Shown: positions 49,106 to 58,500, counted from the stretch's first letter. The stretch is DNA of 64,000 nucleotides from Nymphaea colorata (GCF_008831285.2 NC_045149.1:5323500-5387499), one strand, 5' to 3'. Notes: a model not told the origin generated them from the letters alone. Made by a program: numbers and translations.

Positions 49106-51468
49106 ATGGTCCATTACCTGTGTAGTATTTCAAAGTAAATAAGCATTAAAAGAGATTCAAAATTCCAAGAAAATATATATTGATGATTTAGTGTGCTCTC
49201 TCTCTTTCCCCGTACCATAAAGAAACAAGTAAATTTTAAAGGGTATGTAAAAAAGACAAAATTTGACTAATCAAAGTTGGGTGAGTCTGAAATTGGACAA
49301 GGGCATATAATGTGTTGACTGGATCTGGCCCAGCTTTGACCCTGTCCCTTGTCCTGTCATGTTGAGATGGGTATGGCTGCTTTTAGGTGTATCTTTGTGA
49401 CATACACTAGACCATACGAACCATAGAAACCATCATGTTTTATAACATTCTAAATGATAGCAGAACTGAAATATTTACCTTTTCATTATGCCATCGTATT
49501 TCATGTTTTCACTAAGAGTTTTGCAGAAATTGCAAAACATAAAACTTTTTGCATTCTTGAGGACCTGCATTTATTGATTCAGATATCTAGAAAAATGTCA
49601 GAAAATAATGAAAATGAAAAATCAATGGGATAGGTACCTTTAAGAGTAAAGGTAATGCTAGTAAAGCTGTTTTGAGAAGAATGATGCGTGCTATAGTTAT
49701 TTGGCTCTTTCTTGCATTCAACAGTCCGAATGTCTTACTGACAGCTCTTTTTTGCTTGAAGCAAAAGTGGCAGAGTACACGATCTTGTTTGGAAAGACAA
49801 ACAATGCTGTCAATTATTTTACATGACCACTGAAAAATTTCACAGGAAAAATAAAAGAATGAATTTTTTCAAAATACTTCTGAAGACCTGGGACTGATAA
49901 AAAATACACTTAACTTTGAGGTATTGTCATAAAAGACCCCTGGTTTTGCATGCTTAAAACCAAACAATAACCTTTTGACACCTAAACACTAGGTCAGCAC
50001 AAACTTAACTTGGGCTAATGAGATAAAATGACTAAAGCAACCTCAATATAAACAAATTGCATGTTCATTAGTGCATTAGCCTCCTTAACTACAACCCATA
50101 AATGTTAGTACGTGTATACTTATGTCCAATTCGGTGATTTTATTGTTGAAATTGAAAGTCAGATGCAGGTCATTCAAAACTCAAAAAGACTGGTCAAGAC
50201 TAGCTGGTTCAAGTCAGTCCAAGTCAATTGACTGCAAATAAATATATGTGTTTATACAGAACTATGTATATATAATAGCCACAAAAATCTCAATATATTC
50301 GAAAATATCGCGATATTTATGATAAAAATAAAAAAAACGAAAAAACAGCAAAATACCGTGATATTTTCAAACTATCACCAAAAAATATATATCGTGTAAA
50401 AGTGCAATTTGTGACCGTTTTTGCTCGCTTTTTAAACATGTGCTCAAACAGGGGCATTCTTGTCATTTTTTGAAAAAACTTAGAGCTTTAGCCTGCACGT
50501 GCTCCACTTCCTTTCTAAAAGGGGGTAATTTTTGTAAAGAAAAAGTTTTAAAAGGGCAGTTTTGAACTTTTTCCTTCTTTTTAATGGTAAAAATGGAAAG
50601 GGAAAAGAGGATTAGGGTTTTGAAGCCCTCTTTTCCCACCTCGATAGGGATTGGGTGTTGCTGCTCTTTTGTGAACTTGGGCAGAAATCACCTGCAGTAG
50701 GTTTTTTTTTTTTAATCTTCTTTCTACACTTCCCCTCACTCCCACCTGATCCTATCTTTTAACTAGTTAATAGAGAAGCAGCTGGCAATTCACCTAATTC
50801 CAGAATAGACTTGAAGTTCTGTTTTTTCCAAGGTGTGGCATGTGATTTTTTTATATTACAAAAAAGAAACGCAGAGATTTTTCCAAGAGAAATAGCTTCG
50901 CCAAAAAAATAACCGATTAAAACCTTGCTGCTATTTTGCAGAAAAATGGCCAAGGAAAATCTCACCGATATTTTCCTGAGAACAATATCTGTGGCAATGA
51001 TATATATATGCAATGGATGCACATAGGCATATTAGTCAGGGACTAATCAGACGACCAATGGCTAAGCTGATTACTTGATTAGTGGGACCGAATACTTGCC
51101 GGGTTAATAACAAATGGTCAATTGGCAGTGACCCAACCGACTAGTCAGCGAGCAACTTGGGATTTTAACTATAAAGAAGTTAGCCATATCTTTGTATGTG
51201 CTTTTCCAGAATGCAAGAAGGCAAACTTACCTGATTTAACAGTTGACCTGACACAAATAAGGTTATGGATCTCTCAAACTAACTGTGGAAAACTAAGACC
51301 ATCTTAACAATATCAAAAAGTTGTGTGCATTTTGTATTATGGCCAATTCTTTCAGGTTTGTTTTCTAAAATTTCCCTGCACATGGTTTGATATACCAGTT
51401 TCTACTGGAAACTTCCGTAACACCTCTGACAGACCAAAGAACAACTCCTCATTGCTCATCAATTCATC
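27155..51468 (-). CDS. MSH4: MSH4, meiotic MutS homologue (last 16 exons)
   Basis: MSH4 pairs with MSH5 in the nucleus of meiotic cells. The dimer clamps on recombination intermediates and promotes class I (interfering) crossovers; it does not repair mismatches. Coding blocks in transcript order are 51468-51396, 49783-49638, 49564-49479, 48149-48010, 47926-47787, 47689-47639, 47399-47336, 47233-47090, 46985-46918, 46817-46759, 46604-46448, 35320-35268, 35183-35085, 28466-28352, 28257-28135 and 27325-27155. All have GT...AG introns and join without a stop, giving 562 codons plus TGA. Plant MSH4 is about 790 residues, so roughly the first 230 are missing and must lie right of 64000. The visible part is the MutS lever/clamp and the ATPase: GPNMSGKST (Walker A), [18 protein letters not shown] (Walker B) and FATHM. 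The frame looks functional despite introns up to 11.1 kb. Confidence 0.95.
27326..28134 (-). other. MSH4 last intron
   Basis: 809 bp, GT...AG. One open frame on the minus strand at 27610-27891 has no recognisable domain and is treated as chance. Confidence 0.6.
28467..29207 (-). other. MSH4 intron sequence left of copia D
   Basis: AT-rich intron. Bases 28690-28775 contain GAGCTTGGCTCAGCTGAGCC-type words like those at 1-130, a trace of a dispersed repeat. No exon-like conservation is seen. Confidence 0.55.
29213..29385 (+). repeat. 5' LTR of copia D
   Basis: 173 bp, TG...CA. The AGATTAGGGTTAG phrase near its 3' end is shared with the 3' LTR and resembles the LTRs of K and of the remnant at 52000-52181. 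Confidence 0.92.
29386..29398 (+). promoter_or_regulatory. Primer-binding site of copia D (tRNA-iMet)
   Basis: TGGTATCAGAGCC directly after the LTR. Confidence 0.92.
30154..30361 (+). repeat. Tandem duplication in the leader of copia D
   Basis: A unit of about 100 bp beginning TTGGTGGACTGATTTACTGA occurs at 30154-30253 and 30260-30361 with several substitutions. It sits just before the gag start at 30430, in the untranslated leader. Confidence 0.85.
31894..31906 (+). promoter_or_regulatory. Primer-binding site of the TRIM
   Basis: TGGTATCAGAGCC, one base after the left terminal repeat. Confidence 0.9.
31927..31946 (+). repeat. Hairpin in the TRIM interior
   Basis: Perfect inverted repeat with nine-base arms (CACACGCGC and GCGCGTGTG) and a two-base loop, in the middle of the 71-bp interior. 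It is the only GC-rich sequence in the element. Confidence 0.9.
32920..33444 (-). repeat. Solo LTR (minus) inside copia D, itself interrupted
   Basis: A minus-orientation copia LTR related to, but diverged from, that of element A. It is flanked by target duplication CCATC (32915-32919 and 33445-33449). Its outer base pair TG has become TA on the left. Removing the inner insertion leaves about 233 bp. No internal element sequence is present, so it is a recombination-derived solo LTR. It carries the shared LTR hairpin at 32955-32989. Confidence 0.88.
33058..33344 (+). repeat. Solo LTR nested inside the solo LTR
   Basis: 287 bp, TG...CA, of the same family as the LTR of element F (39600-39878), in plus orientation. 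Target duplication CTTCA at 33053-33057 and 33345-33349. The hairpin lies at 33262-33293. Confidence 0.92.
34601..34792 (+). repeat. 3' LTR of copia D
   Basis: 192 bp, directly after the polypurine tract. Its first bases TGTTAA complete the polyprotein (Cys-stop). It ends GGCTGTAACA before ATAAG. Confidence 0.92.
35085..35320 (-). CDS. MSH4: MSH4 exons 35320-35268 and 35183-35085 (Walker B)
   Basis: The first exon encodes [17 protein letters not shown], the second [20 protein letters not shown] and on to CCEHLLSLP. An 84-bp intron separates them. They are isolated between an 11.1-kb intron (35321-46447) and a 6.6-kb intron (28467-35084), both packed with copia elements. Splice sites remain canonical: acceptors CAG and TAG, donors AG/GTTTG and GC/GTAAG. 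Confidence 0.93.
35321..35834 (-). other. MSH4 intron sequence right of the Walker B exons
   Basis: AT-rich intron with no recognisable element up to the LTR at 35835. Confidence 0.5.
35835..37064 (+). mobile_element. Copia fragment I: 5' LTR, primer site and gag start
   Basis: LTR 35835-36072 (238 bp, TG...CA), primer-binding site TGGTATCAGAGCA at 36073, and a leader of about 830 bp. Gag begins at 36906 ([20 protein letters not shown], then TWKGQG), the usual copia gag opening. It stops at 37064, where AT-rich unrelated DNA begins. The rest is not adjacent. The leader contains a short A-rich repeated segment (36500-36720). Confidence 0.82.
37065..37519. other. A/T-tract-rich insert with CpG-containing words
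   Basis: Very AT-rich, with alternating runs of A and T. The word AACGC and its complement GCGTT recur within runs (37075-37130), so parts can fold back. It is reminiscent of a non-autonomous DNA element, but no terminal inverted repeat or target duplication could be fixed. Bases 37440-37519 are ordinary sequence leading into element E. Confidence 0.4.
37520..39599 (-). mobile_element. Copia element E, 5'-truncated (minus)
   Basis: 3' LTR 37520-37743 (224 bp). The polypurine tract is right of it. RNase H (37738-38263; [29 protein letters not shown]), reverse transcriptase (38377-39250; [22 protein letters not shown]-like) and the linker (to about 39595) follow on the minus strand. Frameshifts separate the blocks. 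A segment at about 38363-38465 is tandemly duplicated (the phrase TTAACTTCCCAACTAGACG occurs twice). The element is cut at 39599 by the LTR of F. Its gag-integrase half is not on the other side, so a deletion or rearrangement followed. Confidence 0.85.
39600..39878 (-). repeat. 3' LTR of copia F
   Basis: 279 bp. In sense it opens TGTTAG, which closes the open frame (Cys-stop). The shared hairpin is at 39650-39683. An inverted repeat ACCGGGTC / GACCCGGT lies near the sense 5' end (about 39830-39856). Confidence 0.92.
39873..44156 (-). pseudogene. gag-pol of copia F, two visible lesions
   Basis: Gag starts near 44156 ([11 protein letters not shown]), with a UBN2-like gag region. The zinc knuckle [14 protein letters not shown] (about 43355-43400) has all ligands. 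The protease core [10 protein letters not shown] is near 43065-43105. Pre-integrase [10 protein letters not shown] and CEVCQLAKH follow, then integrase [13 protein letters not shown] and TDNAREY. A one-base deletion at about 42270-42276 shifts frame after DDFL. The frame resumes through integrase and reverse transcriptase to a TAG at 40954-40956, where the family has Trp (SPRA-stop-FER). It is then open through [10 protein letters not shown] (about 40835) and RNase H ([19 protein letters not shown]) to the end. It is the most nearly intact coding region in the window. Confidence 0.93.
44181..45538 (+). mobile_element. Copia fragment G: reverse transcriptase to 3' LTR
   Basis: Begins abruptly near 44185 at [13 protein letters not shown], then [13 protein letters not shown] (about 44320), RNase H ([20 protein letters not shown] near 44825, [13 protein letters not shown]) with one stop at 45142-45144, and the end QLEGSC. 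Polypurine tract 45287-45296. LTR 45298-45538 (241 bp, TG...CA). Everything upstream is missing. It faces the truncated gag end of F head to head. Confidence 0.88.
45311..45336 (+). repeat. Perfect palindrome in the LTR of G
   Basis: Twelve-base arms GGATCGGGTCTG and CAGACCCGATCC around a TT loop, starting 13 bp after the LTR's first base. Similar but shorter GGGTC/GACCC inverted repeats sit at the same place in other LTRs here. Confidence 0.95.
45539..46064 (+). mobile_element. Copia fragment H: RNase H tail and 3' LTR
   Basis: RNase H C-terminal part 45559-45891 ([41 protein letters not shown]), then CTTGAGGGGGAG and an LTR starting TGTTAAGATG at 45899. The 3' limit of the LTR (about 46064) is uncertain. 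The LTR of G ends immediately before it, so G probably inserted into H. H continues without a visible partner. Confidence 0.8.
46065..46447 (-). other. MSH4 intron, GC-richer segment
   Basis: Intron sequence between H and the Walker A exon. Bases 46120-46275 are rich in CGGGTG / CACCCG words. A loosely similar stretch occurs at 54205-54300. It is probably a fragment of a dispersed repeat. Confidence 0.4.
46448..48149 (-). CDS. MSH4: MSH4 central exon cluster (8 exons, clamp to Walker A)
   Basis: Eight exons with introns of only 83-239 bp, the compact core of the gene: 48149-48010 ([20 protein letters not shown]), 47926-47787 ([14 protein letters not shown]), 47689-47639 ([17 protein letters not shown]), 47399-47336, 47233-47090 ([14 protein letters not shown]), 46985-46918 ([20 protein letters not shown]), 46817-46759 ([18 protein letters not shown]) and 46604-46448 ([20 protein letters not shown] to NIECNSST). 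The P-loop is divided: GPN and the first two bases of the Met codon end one exon, and G plus SGKST begin the next. The MSH4 signature in the 48149-47787 exons separates it from MSH2/3/6. Confidence 0.94.
48150..49478 (-). other. MSH4 intron (1.33 kb)
   Basis: AT-rich intron containing the (TC)n repeat at 49058-49104. No element with paired ends was found. Confidence 0.6.
49058..49104. repeat. (TC)n microsatellite in an MSH4 intron
   Basis: About 47 bp of uninterrupted TC on the plus strand, that is GA on the MSH4 sense strand. Confidence 0.97.
49479..51468 (-). CDS. MSH4: MSH4 exons 51468-51396, 49783-49638, 49564-49479 (lever region)
   Basis: The first visible exon encodes [20 protein letters not shown], the best-conserved stretch before the MSH4 lever. 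The second begins RVLCHFCFK and ends in a Leu-rich helix ([14 protein letters not shown]). The third encodes [10 protein letters not shown] to DGIMK. Lengths 73, 146 and 86 bp fit the required phases exactly (codons split as G/AT and AG/G). The third exon has several Phe/Cys residues where I would expect more polar ones, so it may evolve faster. Exons upstream of 51468 were searched for and not found. Confidence 0.92.
49784..51395 (-). other. MSH4 intron (1.6 kb)
   Basis: Mostly AT-rich. Bases 50275-50400 contain a perfect palindrome AAATATCGCGATATTT at 50303-50318, with further ATATCG / CGTGATATTT words around it. Bases 50580-50700 are less AT-rich. No conserved coding block was seen. Confidence 0.55.
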
Positions 51469-51990
51469 CTGCAAATAATGTTTATAAAAATTTTAAACTA
51501 GAGCAATGTTGCCATTGTTGCAGTTATATCAATAAAGACGTTACCATAGAAACAGAACTTATGAAATTGTAACAAACATGAAAAGCATTTTGATAATTAT
51601 GATAGATGTGATAAAGAACCGACACTTGATTGAGACTATGGCCAAAACAAAATGCAATTTGATTGATGCACGAAAGGTGAGCAAAGAAATTTGGAGTTCA
51701 TAACCAAAAGTCAAAGTGGTAAAGAGCTTGATAGTTCTTTAACAGTTGCCATCCTGTGAACTGCTTCCATCAGGTTTTCTAGAAGGGGATGAAATGAAGC
51801 TGCTCTTTAAGGGCTTCTGATTATGATGAAGACATTGAAGAGTGTATTTCTTCAGCCTGCTAATGAACGTGGTGAGCAGGTTCAACTGTTCAAGCATATT
51901 ATAGCCAACTAAATAGCTCCTGCAGTCCTAAAATAGGGAAAAAAATACTCCTGCTTGGATAATTATATTGCTTCTATAAGTCGATGACAT
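51469..51990 (-). other. Start of a long MSH4 intron
   Basis: No upstream MSH4 exon was recognised from here to 64000, so this intron exceeds 12.5 kb. The sequence is AT-rich without clear features. Confidence 0.55.
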
Positions 51991-51999
51991 AATATTGTA

Positions 52000-53110
52000 A
52001 AGAGAAAATAAAACCATAGGTAGTCATCAGCAAATACTTTACAATAAGAAGAGGCTTCCTTATTATTGTTTATTTATTTGTTGGACTAAGATGTAATTTT
52101 TTTTGCAACCACTCCTAATCTCTATTTATGGGAGATTAGGGTTCAATAATTGAATTTCTTCTCTCTCAATATTCTACAACATGGTCTTAAAGCTACAATA
52201 TGAACATTGTCTTAAAGCTACAAAATTTCCATTGAGCAGTCAGTCCCTTGGTCGTCCATATGCAGGACAACTTGAAAAAAGCCTATTCTCAAGAGAAAAA
52301 TGTCAGCACTGTTCTTCAAGTTGAGCAAGAGTTCTTCAAGTTAGAGCAAGGTGATCAGATTCTTGTGCAGCATTATGCTTCAGTTAAAGCTGCTTATCAG
52401 AGGCTTAATTCAATTTGGCCTCCCTATTCTCACTGCAAGTCTGACCAAGGAAGGCTCTGGTGGCTCGTTTCTTATCTAGGTTATTTGCAGACTTCTCAGT
52501 TGCTAAGGCATGAACCTAGCCAATGCATACAATCGCCTGAGTTGCCTTGTCATTAATCTTTGTTATTTGGCTTCAAATACTTCTACTTCTGCCCTAGCTG
52601 TTGCTGGAGGTAGAGGTTGGGGTAGTACTATTGGTGTGCGAAGCAAAGGCAAATAGTAGTGCTCTTATTATGGAAAGTAGGGACATTTCGAAGATTGCCA
52701 CTGGGACAAATATGAGTGTCCCTCTCCCACATCTGCGTCAAATAAGACCACTGCAAAGGCGGCAACATCAATGCCAGAGACATATGCTTCCTCTGCAGAT
52801 TCTATTACTCTTAGTCAAGCTGATATAACAGATTTCTTGCCTAATGTTCTTCTGACGTGACTGCCTCTACTGTTGTGATTGATGCAGCATGTTACACAGG
52901 TACATCTTCTCATTCAGCTAAGCAGTGGATTATTAACTTGGGCAACTCAAAGCACTTCTGTGGCAGTCAGCAGTCTTTCTCCAAAATGAAGTCTACATCT
53001 CCTAATCGTAATTTACCTTGGCACCCATCAGCCCTAAGGGGGTGGTTGTTATCAAGACATTGCCTCGTTGGGGTTATAGTCGAAGAATTGTAATGGAAAG
53101 CTATTGCTTG
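52000..53110 (+). mobile_element. Copia remnant related to D and K
   Basis: An LTR-like end (GAGATTAGGG near 52131, ACAACA at 52176-52181) with a decayed primer site (TGGTCTTAAAGC). Gag follows (VSTVLQVEQEFFKLEQGDQI near 52300) and a decayed protease (WIINLGNSKHFCGS near 52925-52965). Multiple stops; no pol beyond it. The left edge is approximate. Confidence 0.75.
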
Positions 53111-53184
53111 GTTGAGGATTTATCCTCTCAGCATTTCTCATAAACCTCAATCCTCTGCCTAATAGCTTTTACTACTAGATGGAG

Positions 53185-54177
53185 ACTGATGATGTATTAA
53201 GTAGGTAGAGAACTTATGATCTCGGTTTTTGTAGGTGGATCTAGAGCGTCAAGCCGACCTTAAGCGGAAGGATTTAGAGCTCAAATAATCTTTTGTTTCT
53301 TTTGGACACACATACCAGGTATGGCGTCACACCAGGCAAATGGCAGGCGTGCAAAGCCCCAAGGTATCGCTGTGTGTTATGCTTGGAGCATCTGAATTCT
53401 TCAACTTGAGTGTCTTAGGGAAAGCCGAGCAACTCCACTTGGAAAGAGTTCTTCCTTCGTGGACTGCTCTACCACTGCAATGAGTATGGAGTAGTGTTTC
53501 GGGCCACCACGAGGGCCGCCTCCTTCCATTGTCACTTGTGGTGTGTATGCACATGCGTTGCACCCACGTGAGCTGTTAATTAAACAAAAATGAGAATGCA
53601 AAAGGCCGTAAGCAGATTAGAGAAAGATTATGCTAAGAACTTATAGGTGAAGACGTTGTGTCCCCACCCGAGTATCATTTGTCTGCATTTTGTGTATGAT
53701 TCAGGCGTACAGGGTACCTTGCATAGTACTCTCTTGACTTAAGTTATCCAACTTTGCATGCTTTAGTACCCTTGCCCTAGAGGGTTAAGGATTCCCCTAA
53801 TATGTCGTCATGCTTTGAAAGCTCAGCCTTCCGTTTTTTTTTTTTTTTTTAAAGGACCCAACAGATCGTGGCAGAGAGTTGACTGAGGGGCTCAGCTCAC
53901 ATCCTACTAAGAAGTTTGTGGATTGCAATGCCGGCACATCATGTCTTGCTTTTGTGGACCATGCATGTCATTCTTTCGGAAATATCATTGTTTTGGTGTG
54001 GGGTCACTTGAAAGCATGTAAAGAAATTTTGTATGAACAGTTTTATGTTGCATAGTAAAACATTTGGCTCCATTCTTATTTTAAAATTATAGTATTACTT
54101 TGATTGTTGTGTTTGTCAGACCCTGATGTCTTGTGTTTTTGTTTTTTAAAGAAAAAGTGAAAAATTGAGGTGTGACA
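53185..54177 (+). repeat. Truncated gypsy LTR related to C
   Basis: Matches the 3' two-thirds of the LTR of C in order: AGAGAACTTATGA near 53205, GCAAAGCCCCAAGGTA near 53350, GAGCAACTCC near 53425, and the terminal GAGGTGTGACA ending 54177. It is too diverged to be the same family copy. The left part and the internal region are absent. Confidence 0.75.
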
Positions 54178-54490
54178 CTGGTACTTCAAAATAGTACCCA
54201 CACACACATTGACGCAATGCGGGTGCACGTGCACGTGCAGACATGGCCCCGAGACTCGGTTTGATCAAGTCGAGTGCTGCTGACAACACCCAACCCCCTT
54301 TTACAAGGAAAAAGTTGAAAAAAATCCCATCTCTCTCTCTCTCTCTCTATCTTCTTTCCCTTTTCTCGCTTTTCCCTTCATCTTTCCATGCATGACACAC
54401 TCGATCTCTCAAAGAAATAACAGGGCAATAGACTGATTGTCCTTTTAATCTCTGTCAAAAAAGGATGACAGCCTATCATCCCTTTCATGA
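54178..54490. other. Short spacer between gypsy LTR and copia K
   Basis: Contains a palindromic run TGCACGTGCACGTGCA at 54224-54239 and a (TC)n tract near 54330-54347. Otherwise nothing identifiable. Confidence 0.45.
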
Positions 54491-54722
54491 TGTTAAACGT
54501 GGAAGAGAGAAAGAGAGAGACGGGAAAGACATATCTCTTATTATCGTGCCCTAGTCTCTACTTAAAGAGAGATTAGGGCACGTCTAGAGCTGTTACATAA
54601 GGGAGCCTCATAAAGTTGTAAAAAGACAAAAGAAGACTCCAATTTTTAAATAATCAGAAAACTACTACACTTAAAATAAACTTCCTGATTCAACACTACC
54701 CCTCAAGCTGGAGCATAGATAT

Positions 54723-54954
54723 TGTTGAAGCATGTAAAGATGGGTCTTGGGACAGGGTCTGGGTCCAGACCCGATCCAGCTTGTAGCCCTTGTTGGGCCT
54801 TACTTAAAGACTTGTAACCCTAATTTCTAGAGCTAATGAAGTTTTAAGAGAGAGAGTGTCTGGCGGCTAGTGAGCATCAGACCTCCTCACCCGTGGTTTT
54901 TTCTCCCTACATCCTTGTTCGATCTTTATTTCTCGTGTTTCTACTGTTTCAACA
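54723..54954 (+). repeat. 5' LTR of copia J
   Basis: 232 bp. It lacks 22 bp present in the 3' LTR (about 59349-59370), exactly the sequence that forms the right half of the shared LTR hairpin. Confidence 0.93.
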
Positions 54955-54967
54955 TGGTATCAGAGTC
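54955..54967 (+). promoter_or_regulatory. Primer-binding site of copia J
   Basis: TGGTATCAGAGTC, complementary to initiator tRNA-Met except near the end. Confidence 0.85.
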
Positions 54968-55563
54968 GTGAAGTTCCAGCGTAACTGGTTCGTTTTTGCT
55001 TCTGTTGTGTTCGTGTTGGAGGAGGACTCGTGCCCGATACTGTTCACTGCTCGACTCTATTCACTGCCCGACGCACCCGACGCTCTACCGCCCAAGCCCA
55101 GCGTCGCCCGACGGGTCTCCCTTCTGTGCCTTCGACTGCCCTGTTTCTGCCGCTCTGTTTCTGCCGCCATGAAGTTCCAGCGTCACCCCCTGCATCGTCC
55201 GGCGAGCTGGTTCCGTCCTGTTTTGCTGTCGTGTGTCCACTGCCTTCATCGCCAGACCTTGGTGACGCCCGCAGTAGCTCCCTGCAGCTGATCATCGTCC
55301 CGCTGCCGCTAGCTTCATCTGTCTATCTGCCCACTTCTCCTGCCGCCGTCGGTACTTCTTGCTGTCGCTAGAGTCCTGTGCGGCCGACGGAGTCCTTGGT
55401 GCGGCTTGTCTCCAGCCTGCCGTCGGTACTTCTTAGTGCCACCGGCATTCCTAGTTGTCGCTGGTGCCCTTGCTGCCACCAGTATTCCTTGCTACCGCAG
55501 GTGCGCTCCTTTGACGTCGGTGCTGTTTTTTTTTGTTTTGTTGTTGTCGACTGGTTCGTGATC

Positions 55564-58500
55564 ATGGCAGCATCTTCCTCTTCGACCATCAACACTGATC
55601 AGACTGAAATCGAGGCTTATAGAACTGAGAGTGTTCCAGTTCAGGTCACTATCATTCGCCTCACCAAGAAAAACTATCTTAAGTGGTCTACCGCCATCAC
55701 TATGGGTATAGCTGGTCGAGGCCGTATTGCCTATGTGAATGGGAGTAAGGTTGAACCTGCTGCAAATAGTATGGCTTGGGATACTTGGTTTCTTGAGGAC
55801 AACCAAGTGAAAACTTGAATTGTCAATTCGGTGTCATCTGATATTCGATCTCTCATTCTTCGTAAGAAGACGGCAAGGGATATGTGGATTATTTTGGAAC
55901 AAATGTATGGCCAGAAGAAGAGGAAGGTTCGTGTGTATCAACTGATGAAGGATGTGTATGCTCTAAGGCAAGGGGATCTCTCAGTCGCAGATTTCTATGC
56001 CGCTCTAAAATCCAAATGAGAGGATCTTGACTACCATTCAGATGATACTTGGAACTATCCTCAAGACCATATGCATTATGCGGCCAAAGAGTGGGAGAAT
56101 AGGATATTCCTATTCTTAGCTGAACTGTAAACTTATATTCTCTGCAAATCGTTGTGTTTTGCAGGACTTGGTGACAAGGAAGAAGATTGGGATTGGTTTG
56201 GTGTTTGAAGGCTTATATCGACTCCCTATCCACGTGGCTACAACTCTTATGACAGCAGTTATCAAGACCGAGAAGAAGAGGAAAGAGTGTCATCAGCTTT
56301 TTTTTGTATTGGCATGAACGCCTTGGTCATCTCCCTTTTGGGATTTTAAAACAATTGTTTCCTTATTTATGTTCTAGTTTGAACATTTCTATGTTATCTT
56401 GTGATGTGTGTCAGTTTGCTAAACATGTTAGGGCTTCGTATCCCATTTCAAATAGTCGTGCTAATAAAGCTTTCTCCTTGATTCATTATGATGTGTGGGG
56501 GCTTTCGGGAATTCATTCTCGTGGTGGTTTTCAGTATTTTATAACTTTTATAGATGATTACTCAAGGAGTACCTTTGTTTACCTGTTGAAAGACCGTAGC
56601 GAAGTGTCTCACGTTATAGAAACTTTCATCCTCCTCGTGGAAAACCAGTATTGTGGCTCGGTCAAAACTTTCTGGTCTGATAATGCTCATGAGTATATGT
56701 GTCAAACCGTTGAGGATTTCCTTTGAAAAAGGGGGATTGTTCATGAGACATCGTGCAGCTATACACCTCCTCAAAATGGGGTTGCTAAGAAAACAAATCG
56801 TCAGTTGCTTAATGTCATCAGAGCTCTATTGTTTCAAAGGAACCTTCCAAAACGTTATTAGGGAGATGCTGTTGTCACTAGTGCATACTTGATTAACTGC
56901 ATGCCTAGTCGTGTGTTAAATGGGCGGTCACCACTCTATGCTTCCAGGGAGTAGTCAACCCTTTCATTTTCCCCCTCATGTCTTTAAATGTGTTTGTTTC
57001 ATTCATGATCACAGCCCCAATGTAAAAAAACTTGATCCCAAGTCAATTAAGGGAATATTTATTGGGTATTCTCCTACTCAAAAGAGATATAAATGTCTAG
57101 ATCCCACCACTGGTCGTGTTCATGTTACCAAGGATGTCACATTCTTGGAACATGTCTCCTATTTTGGTGAGAGTCCTCTTCAGGGGGAGATGTCAAGGGA
57201 AGAGTATCCTCCAAGTCAAGACATTCAGTTTACAGATTTTTTGGACTATAGGCGCGAAGAAAAGCCATCTGTCAATGAAAATCCATCTGTTGAGGTGCTT
57301 GAACAGAAAAGGAATGGAGAGTGTTCTACTGGGATGGAAAAGGATACTCTAAGAGAAGAGATTGTACAGATAAGGTGACTGATGGTGAGAATACTCTTAC
57401 TCTGAATCCCAATCCTACTTTTTCCTTAGATGACCCAAGTTGTGCTCAGAAGCAACCTGTTGAGGAAGATAGACAGATGGGAACTAAAAAGGAGGATCTT
57501 CCCATTGCCTGAGGAAGGGTGTCAAGTCATGTACTCAACACGCCATTGGTAACTGCATATCTTATTCTAGATTGAGCACTGATTACAAATGTTTTGTATC
57601 TTCTTTGTCTTTGGCTGTGATTCCCAGGAATGTTACAGAGGCTCAAAATGATCCCAAATGGACTCATGCTATGCAAGAGGAGATGGAGGCCTTGGGCAAA
57701 AACCAGACATGGGAAGTGGTAGAGATCCCTGAAGCGGCGCATCTGGTTGGGTCCAAGTAGGTCTACACCATTAAGTACAGACCAGATGGGAATGTTGAAA
57801 GGTACAAAGCTTGTCTGGTGGCCAAGGGGTTCAGTCAGAAATATGGGATCGACTACTTAGAGACGTTTGCTCCTGTTGCTAAGATGAAGACCGTTAGAGT
57901 TATTATTTCTTTAGCAGTGTTGAAGGGTTGGAAGATGTGCCAACTTGACGTTAAAACGTCTTTCTCAACGGAGATCTTGAAGAAGAAGTCTATATGTGTA
58001 TGCCCTCAGGTTTTGAGAGACCTGGAAAATGCTATAAATTGAAAAAGGCTTTGTATGGGCTTAAACAGTCTCCTTGGGCAAGGTTTGAACGTCTTAGACT
58101 TGTAATGAGAAAGCATGGCTACAAACAAGGAAATGGAGATCATACCCTGTTTGTAAAGAGGATGGATGGCAAAGTTACTCTTTTGTTAGTTTATGTGGAT
58201 GATATGATCGTTACAGGTGATGAGGAAGAGGAGATAGCAAGAGTAAAAGGTTTATTATCTGCTGAGTTTGATCTCAAGGACCTTGGCAAACTAAAGTATT
58301 TTCTTGGTATGGAGATTGCTAGGTCCAGTACCGGCCTTGTGTTAAATCAACGGAAATACACACTAGATCTATTGGACGAGACCGATAAGTTGGGGTGTAG
58401 ACCAACTTCTACTCCTCTTGATGTTGGACACAAGTTGAGCCTTAGAGATTGGGAGTTGCTCTGTGAAGAAGCCAAAGGAAGATATCAACATCTTGTTGGG

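Noticed and set aside
51122-51307. 61-codon plus-strand frame in an MSH4 intron
   Set aside because: Opposite strand to the gene, no domain, no supporting context.
51760-51920. Possible upstream MSH4 exon
   Set aside because: A phrase resembling LLQP reads on the plus strand only; the minus strand gives no match to the expected segment before DELMSNE.
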